From: Pseudonocardiaceae bacterium | Lineage (GTDB): Bacteria > Actinomycetota > Actinomycetes > Mycobacteriales > Pseudonocardiaceae | Assembly: GCA_025937115.1 (NCBI GenBank) | Contig: JAICSB010000018.1 | Location: 1-18,073, forward strand | Reading direction: 5' to 3' | Length of the DNA: 18,073 nt | Part shown: positions 7,062 to 14,500 of the stretch, one piece after another | Position numbering within the stretch: position 1 is the first letter of the stretch | How the letters are laid out: each line of letters begins with the position of its first letter | The notes under the pieces: generated by a model | Databases searched by the model: none | Told to the model about the DNA's origin: nothing | The model's input: only the letters and a program-made list of their open reading frames with translations | Program-made: the position numbers and the translations under genes

Positions 7062-7103
7062 ACTGAGTGGCAACCGTGCAAAATCGCACTGCCATCACTC
7101 AGT
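7062..7103. repeat. Compound inverted repeat (stem-loop)
   Basis: Outer arms ACTGAGTG (7062-7069) and CACTCAGT (7096-7103) are perfect complements. Inside them GCA/TGC and GTGC/GCAC can also pair, around the loop AAAATC, with small bulges ACC and CAT. No T-run follows. It sits in non-coding DNA next to the transposase remnant and could be a relic of a mobile element end or a structured RNA. Confidence 0.45.
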
Positions 7104-7229
7104 TTCGGCGATCATGACCCGCGCTCACCCTCGCCACCAGCGGATCTTCCCAGAAGACAAGATTCACGCGCACCCATGGCGGACCACTGTCCAGCAGGGC
7201 CACTGTTCGGGATCTTCAGGGCACTCCAA

Positions 7230-7248
7230 CGAGGCGGCCTCGCTTTTT
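7230..7248 (+). terminator. Terminator-like hairpin with T-run
   Basis: CGAGG-CGG-CCTCG forms a 5-bp stem and is followed by CTTTTT, the layout of an intrinsic terminator on the plus strand. It lies ~40 bases beyond the stop of the minus-strand gene at 7287-7589. On that strand the stem is followed only by TTGG, so it would be a poor terminator for that gene. The stem is short. Confidence 0.45.
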
Positions 7249-7286
7249 CCGGATTGCGGCAGTGTCGCGTGCTCACGACGCCATGC

Positions 7287-7589
7287 TCAGTCGGTCTTCT
7301 CAACGGATACATCCATGGCGCGGATGGCGTCGAAAAGCCGGTCCGGGTCCCAATCCGGCTCGACATCGTCGTGCAAGTCCTCTGCTTCGCCCAAGGTGAG
7401 GGTAGCAATCCGAGTGTCGTCACCGATTTGAATGTAGTAGTTGGTGAAGGTGGGACGGCCTGCGCCGGCAGGAACCGTCTTAGGGCGCAGCTCTTCGGCC
7501 TTGACCGTGGCCTTGACTCCCTGGCAGGCGCTGGCGTTAAGGCGTTCCTCGATCGCGGTGGCGATCCTGCGGGCGTCGTCTACAAGCAT
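7287..7589 (-). CDS. Hypothetical protein, 100 aa
   Basis: I do not recognise this protein. It starts MLVDDARRIATAIEERL, a likely amphipathic helix, followed by a Lys/Arg-rich middle (VKATVKAEELRPKTVPAGAG), a probable beta segment (NYYIQIGDDTRIATLTLG) and an acidic Asp-rich tail (DLHDDVEPDWDPDRLFDAI). There is no signal peptide, membrane segment or cysteine pattern; one Cys is present. ATG 7589 is preferred to the in-frame ATG at 7616 because GAAGGGG lies eight bases upstream of it. Codon use matches the neighbours, which favours a real gene. It stands ~165 bases downstream of the STAS gene stop on the same strand and may have its own promoter. Function cannot be inferred. Confidence 0.65.
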   Translation of the reverse strand: MLVDDARRIATAIEERLNASACQGVKATVKAEELRPKTVPAGAGRPTFTNYYIQIGDDTRIATLTLGEAEDLHDDVEPDWDPDRLFDAIRAMDVSVEKTD

Positions 7590-7756
7590 GTCGCTATCCC
7601 CTTCGCCGGGTCGCATACAAATACGCGTAGATACTTATCACCCTGCGTGCAGGCAGCCGCGTACCGGTCCCATCATCCCCTCCTCAGCGCACCCGACCTT
7701 CGGCCGGCGCAGGCGGGGGCAGGACTTTGCGGCGCGAACGCCATGGCGAAAAGCGG

Positions 7757-8083
7757 TCAGGGCCTCGCTGGTTTGAGCGCAGCGAGCGACTCGAACCCCG
7801 ATAGCTCGATGAGCCGGCGGGTAGACGAGCCAGGTGGAACGATGAGTTCCAGGGTGATCCTCAGCGCCTGTAGCCGGGATGCCAGGGTGAACAAGATCCT
7901 TACTCCAGCGCTGTCCATGTAGTTGAGATCGGTCAGGTCGACCGACACTATAACCGGCTGATTGGACACCGCCTCCCGGATCTCGTCCTCGACGGTGGCG
8001 GCGTTTGCTAGATCGACCTCGCCGCTGAGACTGATGCGTACGGACCTGTTTTCAGCGCTGACTTCGACCCTCGCGTCGGTCAT
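7757..8083 (-). CDS. STAS-domain anti-sigma factor antagonist
   Basis: A 108-aa single STAS domain of the SpoIIAA/RsbV type. These proteins bind an HATPase anti-sigma kinase when unphosphorylated and release it when a serine is phosphorylated. The motif DLNYMDSAGVRILF places Ser58 in the exact position of the phosphorylated serine of SpoIIAA/RsbV (D-S-x-G). The N-terminus ISLSGEVDLANA is the usual nucleotide-contact loop. Its ATG overlaps the stop of the GAF-PP2C-HATPase gene by four bases (ATGA), so the two are made together, and this STAS protein is the obvious substrate of both the kinase-like and phosphatase domains there. The stop at 7757 leaves ~165 bases before the next gene. Confidence 0.9.
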   Translation of the reverse strand: MTDARVEVSAENRSVRISLSGEVDLANAATVEDEIREAVSNQPVIVSVDLTDLNYMDSAGVRILFTLASRLQALRITLELIVPPGSSTRRLIELSGFESLAALKPARP

Positions 8084-9699
8084 CGAGGTGCCTCCTCGCC
8101 CAGGCGACGACGGATGACCACGTTGGTTCCGGTGGGGCCGTGATCGATGCGCAGATCGTCGCTGCAGTTCCGCATGAACATCGTTCCGCGTCCTCGGTTC
8201 TCACCGCGGGGCGGCCGCCAACGGCCGGTATCTCGCACGGTGGCGAGTACATCGGGCATCTGGAGCTCTAGATGCACACTCACGGTGCCGCCACCAGGTC
8301 CGTAGGCGTGTTCAACGGCGTTGGTGGACGCTTCACCGACTGCGACGAGCAGGTCAGCGACCGTACGCGGGGCGGCACCGACCGCCGATAGCCAGCGGCG
8401 CACCGCAAAGCGGATGTCTCTCAGCGACCACGGCAGCGCTGGCATGACGAGGTCTAACGGACCGATCTCGCCGCTGTCCTGGCGGCGCAGCGCCAGTATC
8501 GCCACATCATCGCCAGCGGGATCATCCCCCACCAGCCGGGCCATGATCTCAGCGCAGACTGAGTCCACCGGGCCAGCCACGACCGAACCACACAGCCGGT
8601 CCAGGCCGACGTTCAGCGAGGTATTTCGGCTCTCCACCAAACCGTCCGTGTAGAAGCAGAGCAACGCACCCGGCGGCACGTTGATGGTCGTCGCCCGGCG
8701 TCGCAGCCCACCGGGCACACCGACCGGATGGTCGCTGGGCACGTCGAGCAGGACTGCTGGTTGACCGGGTAGGGCAAGTACCGGCGGAGGATGGCCCGCC
8801 GAGGACAGGTGCAGCCGGCCAAATGACGGCTCGAACATCGCCAACAGCACGGTGGCCATCGTCTCGGGATCGAAGTGTTGTACCTGCTGGTCGAGTCTGC
8901 CAAGCACCTCGGCGGGATCACCGCCGAGCAGTGCATAGCCGCGCAACACGCTGCGTAGGCGACCCATCACGTCAGCGGCGACCAAGCCGCGCCCAACCAC
9001 ATCTCCGATCACAACGCACAACCAGCCGGAGGGAAGGGTGAAAACGTCATACCAGTCGCCGCTGACTCCGCCATTCTCGGCGGGCACGTAGCGAGCCGCT
9101 ATCTCAAGGCCCGGCACCACAGGCAGCCGCGCTGGCAGCAGGCTGTGTTGAAGCACCACCGCAGCAGCGCGATCCACCTCAACGCTGCGGGATTGGGTCG
9201 CCAATGCGACTCGGTCGGCCACGATCTGGAGCAGACTGACGTCGTCGTCGGTGAACCGGCGGGGGGCGAGTGTCCCGACGTGAAGAACGCCGATGACCGT
9301 CCCACTGATCAGCAGCGGGACCCCGAGTAGGGAACAGATCCCATGCTCTCGGAAGAACGGATAAAGCACATTTGTGTGATCGACCTGCTCAATGATCACT
9401 GGGCCCTTCTCCGCCGCGACGCGACCGGCGAAGCCCTTCCCCATCGGGATGCGGATTCCCTGACGGACTACCGCTTCGAGCCCCCTGGCAGCGGTCGCGA
9501 CAAGCTGCTGACAGGAAGAATCGAGCAGCAGCACGGTGGCTGTATCCACCTCGAGTAGTTCGCGCACACGGTCAAGCAGTTCGCCCAACAGGTCCTCGAC
9601 GTCGAGGTGGGCGAGTGCGGCGTCGGTAACGGACTCGATCCGGCGCAATCGGTAGTCATCGGCGGCCGGCGTGTCGCTCGGCTCGCCCGGCGTCGACAC
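8080..9699 (-). CDS. GAF - PP2C (SpoIIE) phosphatase - HATPase (RsbW-like) switch protein
   Basis: From GTG 9699 the product has 539 aa in three parts. Residues ~35-170 form a GAF sensor domain (MGKGFAGRVAAEKGPVIIEQ). Residues ~185-405 form a SpoIIE/RsbU-type Mn-dependent phosphatase with SGDWYDVF (Asp215), IGDVVGRGL (Asp233), SSAGHPPPVL, FYTDGLVE and AGDDVAIL; the usual GHG of the second motif is GRG. Residues ~415-535 form a GHKL ATPase like RsbW/SpoIIAB, with N-box VGEASTNAVEHAYG (Glu456, Asn460, His464), VRDTG, and a glycine-rich lid near RGRGTMFM. Kinase and phosphatase for STAS partners are thus on one chain. It is predicted cytosolic, with no membrane segment. An upstream in-frame extension to 9804 is open but contains no domain. 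GTG 9699 lacks a ribosome site but has TACGCT six bases upstream, fitting a leaderless transcript. Confidence 0.9.
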   Translation of the reverse strand: MSTPGEPSDTPAADDYRLRRIESVTDAALAHLDVEDLLGELLDRVRELLEVDTATVLLLDSSCQQLVATAARGLEAVVRQGIRIPMGKGFAGRVAAEKGPVIIEQVDHTNVLYPFFREHGICSLLGVPLLISGTVIGVLHVGTLAPRRFTDDDVSLLQIVADRVALATQSRSVEVDRAAAVVLQHSLLPARLPVVPGLEIAARYVPAENGGVSGDWYDVFTLPSGWLCVVIGDVVGRGLVAADVMGRLRSVLRGYALLGGDPAEVLGRLDQQVQHFDPETMATVLLAMFEPSFGRLHLSSAGHPPPVLALPGQPAVLLDVPSDHPVGVPGGLRRRATTINVPPGALLCFYTDGLVESRNTSLNVGLDRLCGSVVAGPVDSVCAEIMARLVGDDPAGDDVAILALRRQDSGEIGPLDLVMPALPWSLRDIRFAVRRWLSAVGAAPRTVADLLVAVGEASTNAVEHAYGPGGGTVSVHLELQMPDVLATVRDTGRWRPPRGENRGRGTMFMRNCSDDLRIDHGPTGTNVVIRRRLGEEAPR

Positions 9700-9705
9700 G
9701 AGCAG

Positions 9706-9711
9706 AGCGTA
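9706..9711 (-). promoter_or_regulatory. -10 element, leaderless start of the GAF-PP2C-HATPase gene
   Basis: On the minus strand TACGCT (TAnnnT) is followed by six bases and then the GTG at 9699. This would place the transcription start on the first base of the start codon. The -35 region has no clear match. The same spacing is found at the divergent STAS gene. Confidence 0.45.
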
Positions 9712-9763
9712 TCCCACGGTCGGGTGAAACGGAGTCCTTTCCCCAGTGCAGATTGACGGCTTT

Positions 9764-9793
9764 CGGGCCGGCCGCGGTAAACCGGCCGGCCCG
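9764..9793. repeat. 11-bp perfect GC-rich inverted repeat between divergent genes
   Basis: CGGGCCGGCCG (9764-9774) and CGGCCGGCCCG (9783-9793) pair over eleven bases around an 8-base loop CGGTAAAC. Neither flank has a T-run. It lies midway between two divergent start codons (9699 and 9870), upstream of both proposed transcription starts, so it would act as DNA (an operator) rather than as a leader RNA, or be a terminator of read-through on either strand. Confidence 0.65.
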
Positions 9794-9833
9794 CACGATC
9801 GCAAGGATCTGGCGGCACCCGGAGCCTGACGCG

Positions 9834-9863
9834 TTGGACCCTCTCAGTGCCCTGGCCTATGGT
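9834..9863 (+). promoter_or_regulatory. Promoter of the divergent STAS gene (leaderless)
   Basis: TTGGAC (9834-9839), an 18-base spacer and TATGGT (9858-9863) make a good housekeeping-type promoter. The -10 box ends six bases before GTG 9870, so the mRNA should start at or next to the start codon. That fits the absence of any ribosome-binding site. Confidence 0.55.
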
Positions 9864-9869
9864 CGATGT

Positions 9870-10232
9870 GTGAGCAGCAACTTTCCCGCCGACATCTTGG
9901 AGCTGCAGGTAGCCGAGCATGATCCCGACGCTCGCGTGGTGATTGTAGTCGGCGAGATCGACGCGCTGACCGCGCCGAAGCTGGCCGCCTTTCTGACTGA
10001 ACAGCTCGCTGTTGCCCAGATCGTGGTGGTGGATCTTGATGGTGTGCAGTTCCTGTCGTCTGCTGGGCTGTTCGTGCTGTTAGAGGCCAACGAACTCGCT
10101 ATTCGGCAAGACCGCGCGTTGCGGTTGGTATACAGCTCCCGGATTGTCAACCTGGCGCTGGAGGCCACTGGACTGCGAGAATACTTTTCCTTCGCCGACA
10201 ACGTGTCCGACGCCCTGAAGAACTCACCCTAA
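9870..10232 (+). CDS. Second STAS-domain anti-sigma factor antagonist
   Basis: A 120-aa STAS protein starting VSSNFPADILEL. The core reads VVIVVGEIDALTAPKL (beta strand and contact loop) and VVVDLDGVQFLSSAGLFVLL. Aligned to SpoIIAA, the phosphorylatable residue is Ser64, and the Asp usually just before it is replaced by Ser63. It is divergent from the GAF-PP2C-HATPase gene and differs considerably from the STAS protein at 7757-8083, so the cassette has two non-identical antagonists, possibly bound by the same HATPase or by different partners. The open frame continues upstream to 9753, but that part would be transcribed only if the promoter at 9834 were not used and would span the hairpin, so GTG 9870 is chosen. 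It converges with the ABC ATPase gene, 23 bases apart. Confidence 0.88.
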   Translation: MSSNFPADILELQVAEHDPDARVVIVVGEIDALTAPKLAAFLTEQLAVAQIVVVDLDGVQFLSSAGLFVLLEANELAIRQDRALRLVYSSRIVNLALEATGLREYFSFADNVSDALKNSP

Positions 10233-10255
10233 TGTGAGCCGGCGTCCATCCACGT

Positions 10256-10948
10256 TCATGCGCTGATCTGGGACCGGCTCCGTTGCACCTGGTCGCTCTC
10301 AATGAGTCCGTCGCGCATCCGCACGACCCGCTTGGCGAACCGGGCAACCTCCTCCTCATGCGTGATGATCACGACCGTGTGACCGGCATCATTAAGCGCA
10401 CAGAGCAACCTCATGATTTCGATGCTGGAGGTCGTGTCGAGGTTGCCGGTGGGCTCGTCGGCAAGCAGCAGCGTGGGATCGTTGATCAGGGCCCGGGCGA
10501 TCGCCACCCGCTGCTGCTGACCACCGGAGAGCTCGTTGGGCATGTGCTTCTGGCGGTCGCCCAGCCCGACCTGCTCCAGGGCGAGCCGGGCTGAATCGCG
10601 CCGAACTCGCCCGCCGGCGTAAATCAATGGAAGTTCGACGTTGCGTATTGCGCTGGTGCGCGAGACGAGGTTGAACGACTGGAAGACGAAACCGATCTTG
10701 CTGCTGCGGATCTTGGCCAGCCTGTTGTCGGACAGCCGGCTGACGTCGGTGCCGTCGAGCAGATATCGTCCGCTGGTCGGGACATCGAGACAGCCCAGGA
10801 TGTTCATGAGCGTGGTCTTGCCCGATCCGGATGGGCCCATGATGGCGACCATTTCACCGTCTTCGATGGTCAGGTCGATACCGTGGAGTACCGGCACCGT
10901 GATCTTACCCATCTGGTACGCCTTGCGGACATCCTCGAGCTCAATCAT
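10256..10948 (-). CDS. ABC transporter ATP-binding protein, MacB/LolD type
   Basis: A 230-aa ATPase subunit of the MacB/LolD/FtsE group, which powers extrusion of lipoproteins, peptides or antibiotics through FtsX-like permeases. All nucleotide-binding motifs are present: Walker A GPSGSGKTT (~39-47), Q-loop VFQSFNLV, signature LSGGQQQRVAIARAL, Walker B LLLADEPTGNLD and the switch histidine in VIITHE. The usual length is ~220-240 aa, so it is complete. GAGGAG lies five bases before ATG 10948. The expected MacB/FtsX permease is absent: downstream (left) is a convergent STAS gene, upstream is only a fragment of another ABC ATPase nine bases away. It is therefore an orphan in this window and may serve a permease elsewhere or be left over from a decayed export operon. 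Confidence 0.9.
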   Translation of the reverse strand: MIELEDVRKAYQMGKITVPVLHGIDLTIEDGEMVAIMGPSGSGKTTLMNILGCLDVPTSGRYLLDGTDVSRLSDNRLAKIRSSKIGFVFQSFNLVSRTSAIRNVELPLIYAGGRVRRDSARLALEQVGLGDRQKHMPNELSGGQQQRVAIARALINDPTLLLADEPTGNLDTTSSIEIMRLLCALNDAGHTVVIITHEEEVARFAKRVVRMRDGLIESDQVQRSRSQISA

Positions 10949-10957
10949 TCTACTCCT

Positions 10958-11224
10958 CTAATTGGATATCGCGAGCAAGGCGGCTTCCAGGTAGGCGTCC
11001 TCCGGTGATCTGCTCGGCGTCAGTTCCTGGATCGGTATGTAATGCGCCGCGGCGGCTGATGCGATCGTCCATGCATCCATGCCGGTGACCGAGAGCCCAT
11101 GACCGGGTTCGGGGAACACCGCCGCACCCATGCTGGTCAGTATCCTGGTCAGTCCGGTACGGCGGGGTGACCGCACGAACACGTGCTGGCAGACGTGCTT
11201 GGTCAGTTCGCGTGTTTCGGTCAT
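10958..11224 (-). pseudogene. C-terminal fragment of a DrrA-type ABC ATPase (DUF4162-like)
   Basis: The frame from ATG 11224 gives 88 aa: MTETRELTKHVCQHVFVRSP, then GAAVFPEPGHGLSVTGMDAW and IPIQELTPSRSPEDAYLEAA. This is the accessory C-terminal domain of daunorubicin-resistance-type ABC ATPases (pattern ...VRSP...L...GA...L-x-VTG-x-DA-x-x-I...A...I-x-x-x-ELTP-x-x-S-x-E-x-A-Y-L-E), which normally follows a ~210-aa ATPase domain. None of the ATPase motifs occur upstream in any frame, and the ATG has no ribosome site. The stop is nine bases before the MacB-type ATPase start, so a shared transcript is likely. Most probably a remnant after deletion of a 5' part; a free-standing small protein is less likely. 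Confidence 0.6.
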
Positions 11225-11282
11225 GCCGACAATATTGCCGCGTGCCAGGGGGCGCCCGCATCGGAGCGGGGTCCGGAGTTGG

Positions 11283-11302
11283 TATCGGACCCTGGTCCGA
11301 TA
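11283..11302. promoter_or_regulatory. 20-base palindrome, candidate operator
   Basis: TATCGGACC-CT-GGTCCGATA is a perfect inverted repeat with 9-base arms and a 2-base centre, the geometry of sites bound by dimeric repressors of TetR or MarR type. It lies ~250 bases before the regulator start and ~60 bases before the ABC fragment/ATPase unit on the other strand, so it could control either side. No TetR or MarR gene is in the window. Confidence 0.5.
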
Positions 11303-11540
11303 TGACGGACGGTGTCGTGGTGTCGCTGGCGGGATCTCGACCACCCCAGTATAGGCCGTCATTTCGTAACCAACAGTTGCGGTGCGTGTCAGCTCGGTAA
11401 CTAAAACGTCGGCGCCACAAACCAAATCCGGTGGCGTCGAGGACACAAGCATTTTCGACCGTTGGCCAAATGCAACCGAGGTACTGTGAGGTGGTGGTGG
11501 CCAACAGGCGTCCGGTCCGCGTGGGGTGCACGAGGCAAGC

Positions 11541-11546
11541 GGAGGT
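11541..11546 (+). promoter_or_regulatory. Ribosome-binding site that sets the regulator start
   Basis: GGAGGT followed by seven bases and GTG at 11554 is near the ideal Shine-Dalgarno layout. No other in-frame start (11431, 11470, 11491) has a comparable site, so this decides the start of the large regulator. Confidence 0.7.
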
Positions 11547-11553
11547 CACCCGG

Positions 11554-14500
11554 GTGGCGTGGCCTGTTGGGCCGACCCCGTCCGCGCCAGCTGACGAGCT
11601 GATCGAACGCCCGTCAGTCGGCGAGCTCTTAGACCGTGCGGCGAAGCGCCGGATCTGCGTGGTCATTGGCGCCGCTGGTTGGGGCAAGACCACCGCCGTA
11701 GCGGCGTGGTCGCGTAGCCGCCCCACCACGTGGTTACGGTTTGAGGATCATGAAGCGGATGCGAGCCGGCTGCTCTTGAGCCTGTTCGAGGCTTTGCGGC
11801 CGCACGTGATGGGGCCCGCAGCGTCAGCTACGGTGGGCTCGAACACCGACCAGGTGGAGTCCTCTGTCGAGGCCATTTGCGGGTGGTTGCGCCACGCACT
11901 TCGCAAGGATTTGATTCTCGTCCTCGATGACCTGCATGTCCTGCAGTCCAACAGCGATGCGGCCCGCGTGGTCGATGATCTGTGCCGGCGAGCGCCTGAG
12001 CGGCTGCACCTACTCTTGATATCACGATGTGAGCTGCCGTTTTCCCTGCAGCAGCTGCGGGGTCGCGGTCTTGTCACGGAGATCCACGCGCCGGACCTTG
12101 CCTTTGACGTCGCCGATGTCGAGACACTCCTGCGCAAGACCATCGGAAGCGATCCGCCTGGTCTGTCTAGGCAGGTTTGGGAACACACTGCTGGTTGGCC
12201 CACGGCCGTGCACTGTGCTGTGGAGATGTTGCGGGCGGTCGAACCGGCTCAGCGCCTCATTGCGGTGGGACAGCTGTCGGATCCGGGACAGCGCTTTCAC
12301 GGTTATCTGACTGAAGAGGTTTTCGGTGTCGCCCTGGATTGGGTTCAGCAGTTGCTACGCCGGTTAGCGATCATCGGCGAAGTCAGATTCTCGGAGGAGA
12401 TCGCGCAGGGGCTCAACGTTCCGACGATCGCGCTGGCTGAATTGAGTCGGCAGGGTCTGGTGCGGCGCACCGGTGGGGGCGGCGGCTGGTCGCTGGTGCG
12501 TCCGTTGCGGAACTTCTTCGACCATGATTCGGTGCCGTCTGCAAGCGAGCGGATAGCGCTACACGTGACAGCGGCCAAAGGCTACATCGAGCGGGGGGAC
12601 CAGGCTGAAGCGCTGCGACATCTTCTCACAGCGGGAGATCATGCCGGATGCGTTTCTCTGCTAGTCGATCATGGGAGTGCGATGGTGGAGCGCGGCCAAC
12701 TCGACGCCGTGCTCGAGGCTGCCAAACTGCCGGTCGAGTACCTCGATGACCCGCGAATCCAACAGGTTCTAGGACAGGCCCAGCAGGTGCGGGGACAGTG
12801 GACGCTGGCGCTGCAGCACTTCCAGCGTGCCAGCCGAGACCGAGACGTGCTGGAGCCCGCGTTGGCCTGGCGCGTCGGCCTGATCACTTTCGCTCACGGC
12901 GAGTTTGCTGAGGTCCAAGCGCTGACCGGGAAGACACGGTTAGGGCGGGAGGACACGCTCGACGAGATTCGGGTATTGACGTTGTCGGCTACTGCATACC
13001 GGATGACAGGGGACCTGGTAGGCCTGCGGAGGATGGCGAGCCGAGCTCGTGCCGCGGCCCGACGGTGCGGCGCACCACGTGCATGGTCTGGCGTCCACCA
13101 TGTCTTCGCGCTGCTCACCGCTGCCGAGGGCGACTGGCTGCAAGCCGATGCGCACTGCGCCGATGCGCTGCGCTGCGCTGAGGAATCCGACGATCTGCTC
13201 CAGGTGATATGGACCCGAGCTAGCCAAGCGTTTCATCGTTTCGAAGCGGGCGCGCCCCAGACTGCGTTGGCCGACGCCCAGATTGCATTGAGTCTCAGCG
13301 AGCGATGCGAGAGCCCGTTCATCATCGCGCATGTGCTGACCACCCGCGGTCGCGCCCGCGCGCGCCTCGGGATGCTAGCGGAGGCCGAAGCCGACTTCAC
13401 CGTAGCCATCGATCTTTTCCAGCGCATCGGTTCCCGATTTTTGGCCTGGCCACTGTTCGGTCGCGGGGACCTGCATCGGGCCAGAGGTCAGCTGGTACGA
13501 GCCCGGGCGGCGTACGAGGAGGCTTTGACTCTTGCCCAGCCGTGCCACGATGTGTTCGGCCTCAGCTCGGCGATGATCGGTCTCGCGCGTGTCACCGCGG
13601 TTGATGATCCGAAGGGGGCTCATGAGCGTGCCGATCAGGCAGTGGAGCTGGGTGAGCACATTCGCAAGGTTCCGGCTTTGCTGACCCGCGGCTGGGTTGA
13701 GTTGATGAGCGGTGACCGGCAGCGGGCGCTGGCGGATGCCAGCCGGGCTACCGTTGCGGCGAGGCAACGGCGGGACAATCCTGGACTGGCCGAGGCCATT
13801 ACCCTCAGCGTGTTGGCCGCCCGCGACCCCGCTGCGAACGCCGCTTCGCTCCACGAGGCCATCAGCATCTGGCACGAGACGGGCTGCCGTCCCGAGGAAG
13901 CTGCGACCAGAGTCGTGGCCGCCCGCCTCGGCGCACCCGTACCGCACCTCGACGCACACCACGCGGACCAGACACTTCGGGGCTACGGCGTCGATGTGGA
14001 GTCGCGGTGCGTCGCCGGACCGCTGGGTGTGCTCGTCCGGTCCGCACCCACGGTGTTCATCCAGACGCTGGGCGTTTTCCGGGTGCTCCGAGACGGAATC
14101 GCCATCCCCAGTACCGCATGGCAGTCGAAAAAAGCCCGGGACCTCCTGAAGATCCTGATTGCGCGTCGCCGGCCGACCCCGCGTGATCAGCTGATGGAGT
14201 TGTTGTGGCCGAGGGTGCGCCCGGCCGTGGCCGGCAACCGACTCTCCGTACTGCTCTCGACGGTCCGCGATGTGCTGCAGCCCCATCCGATAGGCGCAGC
14301 TCCGGTCGACACCACCGACGGCGCAGTGTCATTGAACCGTGCCCAGGTGCGCGTCGACGTCGAGGACTTCCTCACCCAAGCGACCGTTGCCCTCGAGGCG
14401 GATCCCGAAGAACCGGATGCCACCGCGCGGCTCAAGGCCGCCCTCTCCGTTCATACCGGGGATTTCCTTGAGGATGACCCTTACCAAGAGTGGGCCAGCA

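Larger units (their letters stand above)
6679..7286. other. Gene-poor region upstream of the condensation gene
   Basis: About 600 bases without a convincing intact gene. Long open frames here (for example plus strand from 6996) lack family features and run through real genes on the other strand, so they are high-GC shadows. It holds a probable transposase remnant, a compound inverted repeat and a terminator-like hairpin, described separately. The promoter of the condensation gene should lie near 6690-6760 on the minus strand, but I see no clear one. Confidence 0.55.
11225..11553. other. Intergenic region upstream of the large regulator
   Basis: About 330 bases. In-frame extensions of the regulator to 11431 and of the ABC fragment to 11452 are open but show no family similarity. 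It contains a 20-base palindrome and the ribosome site of the regulator. TACTGT at 11482-11487 could be a -10 box for the regulator, but no -35 stands at the right distance. Confidence 0.55.

Noticed and set aside
6996..7922. Open frame of 308 aa on the plus strand
   Set aside because: It crosses the minus-strand hypothetical gene and the STAS gene, has low-complexity composition and no domain; a high-GC shadow frame.
9700..9804. Upstream extension of the GAF-PP2C-HATPase protein
   Set aside because: It would cross the 11-bp inverted repeat, adds no domain and lies upstream of the likely leaderless start.
11431..11553. Longer N-terminus for the large regulator from GTG 11431
   Set aside because: The 41 extra residues show no family likeness, and only GTG 11554 has a strong ribosome-binding site.
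13375..14286. Open frame of 303 aa on the minus strand inside the regulator gene
   Set aside because: Antisense to the well-supported winged-helix and BTAD region; composition typical of a shadow frame.
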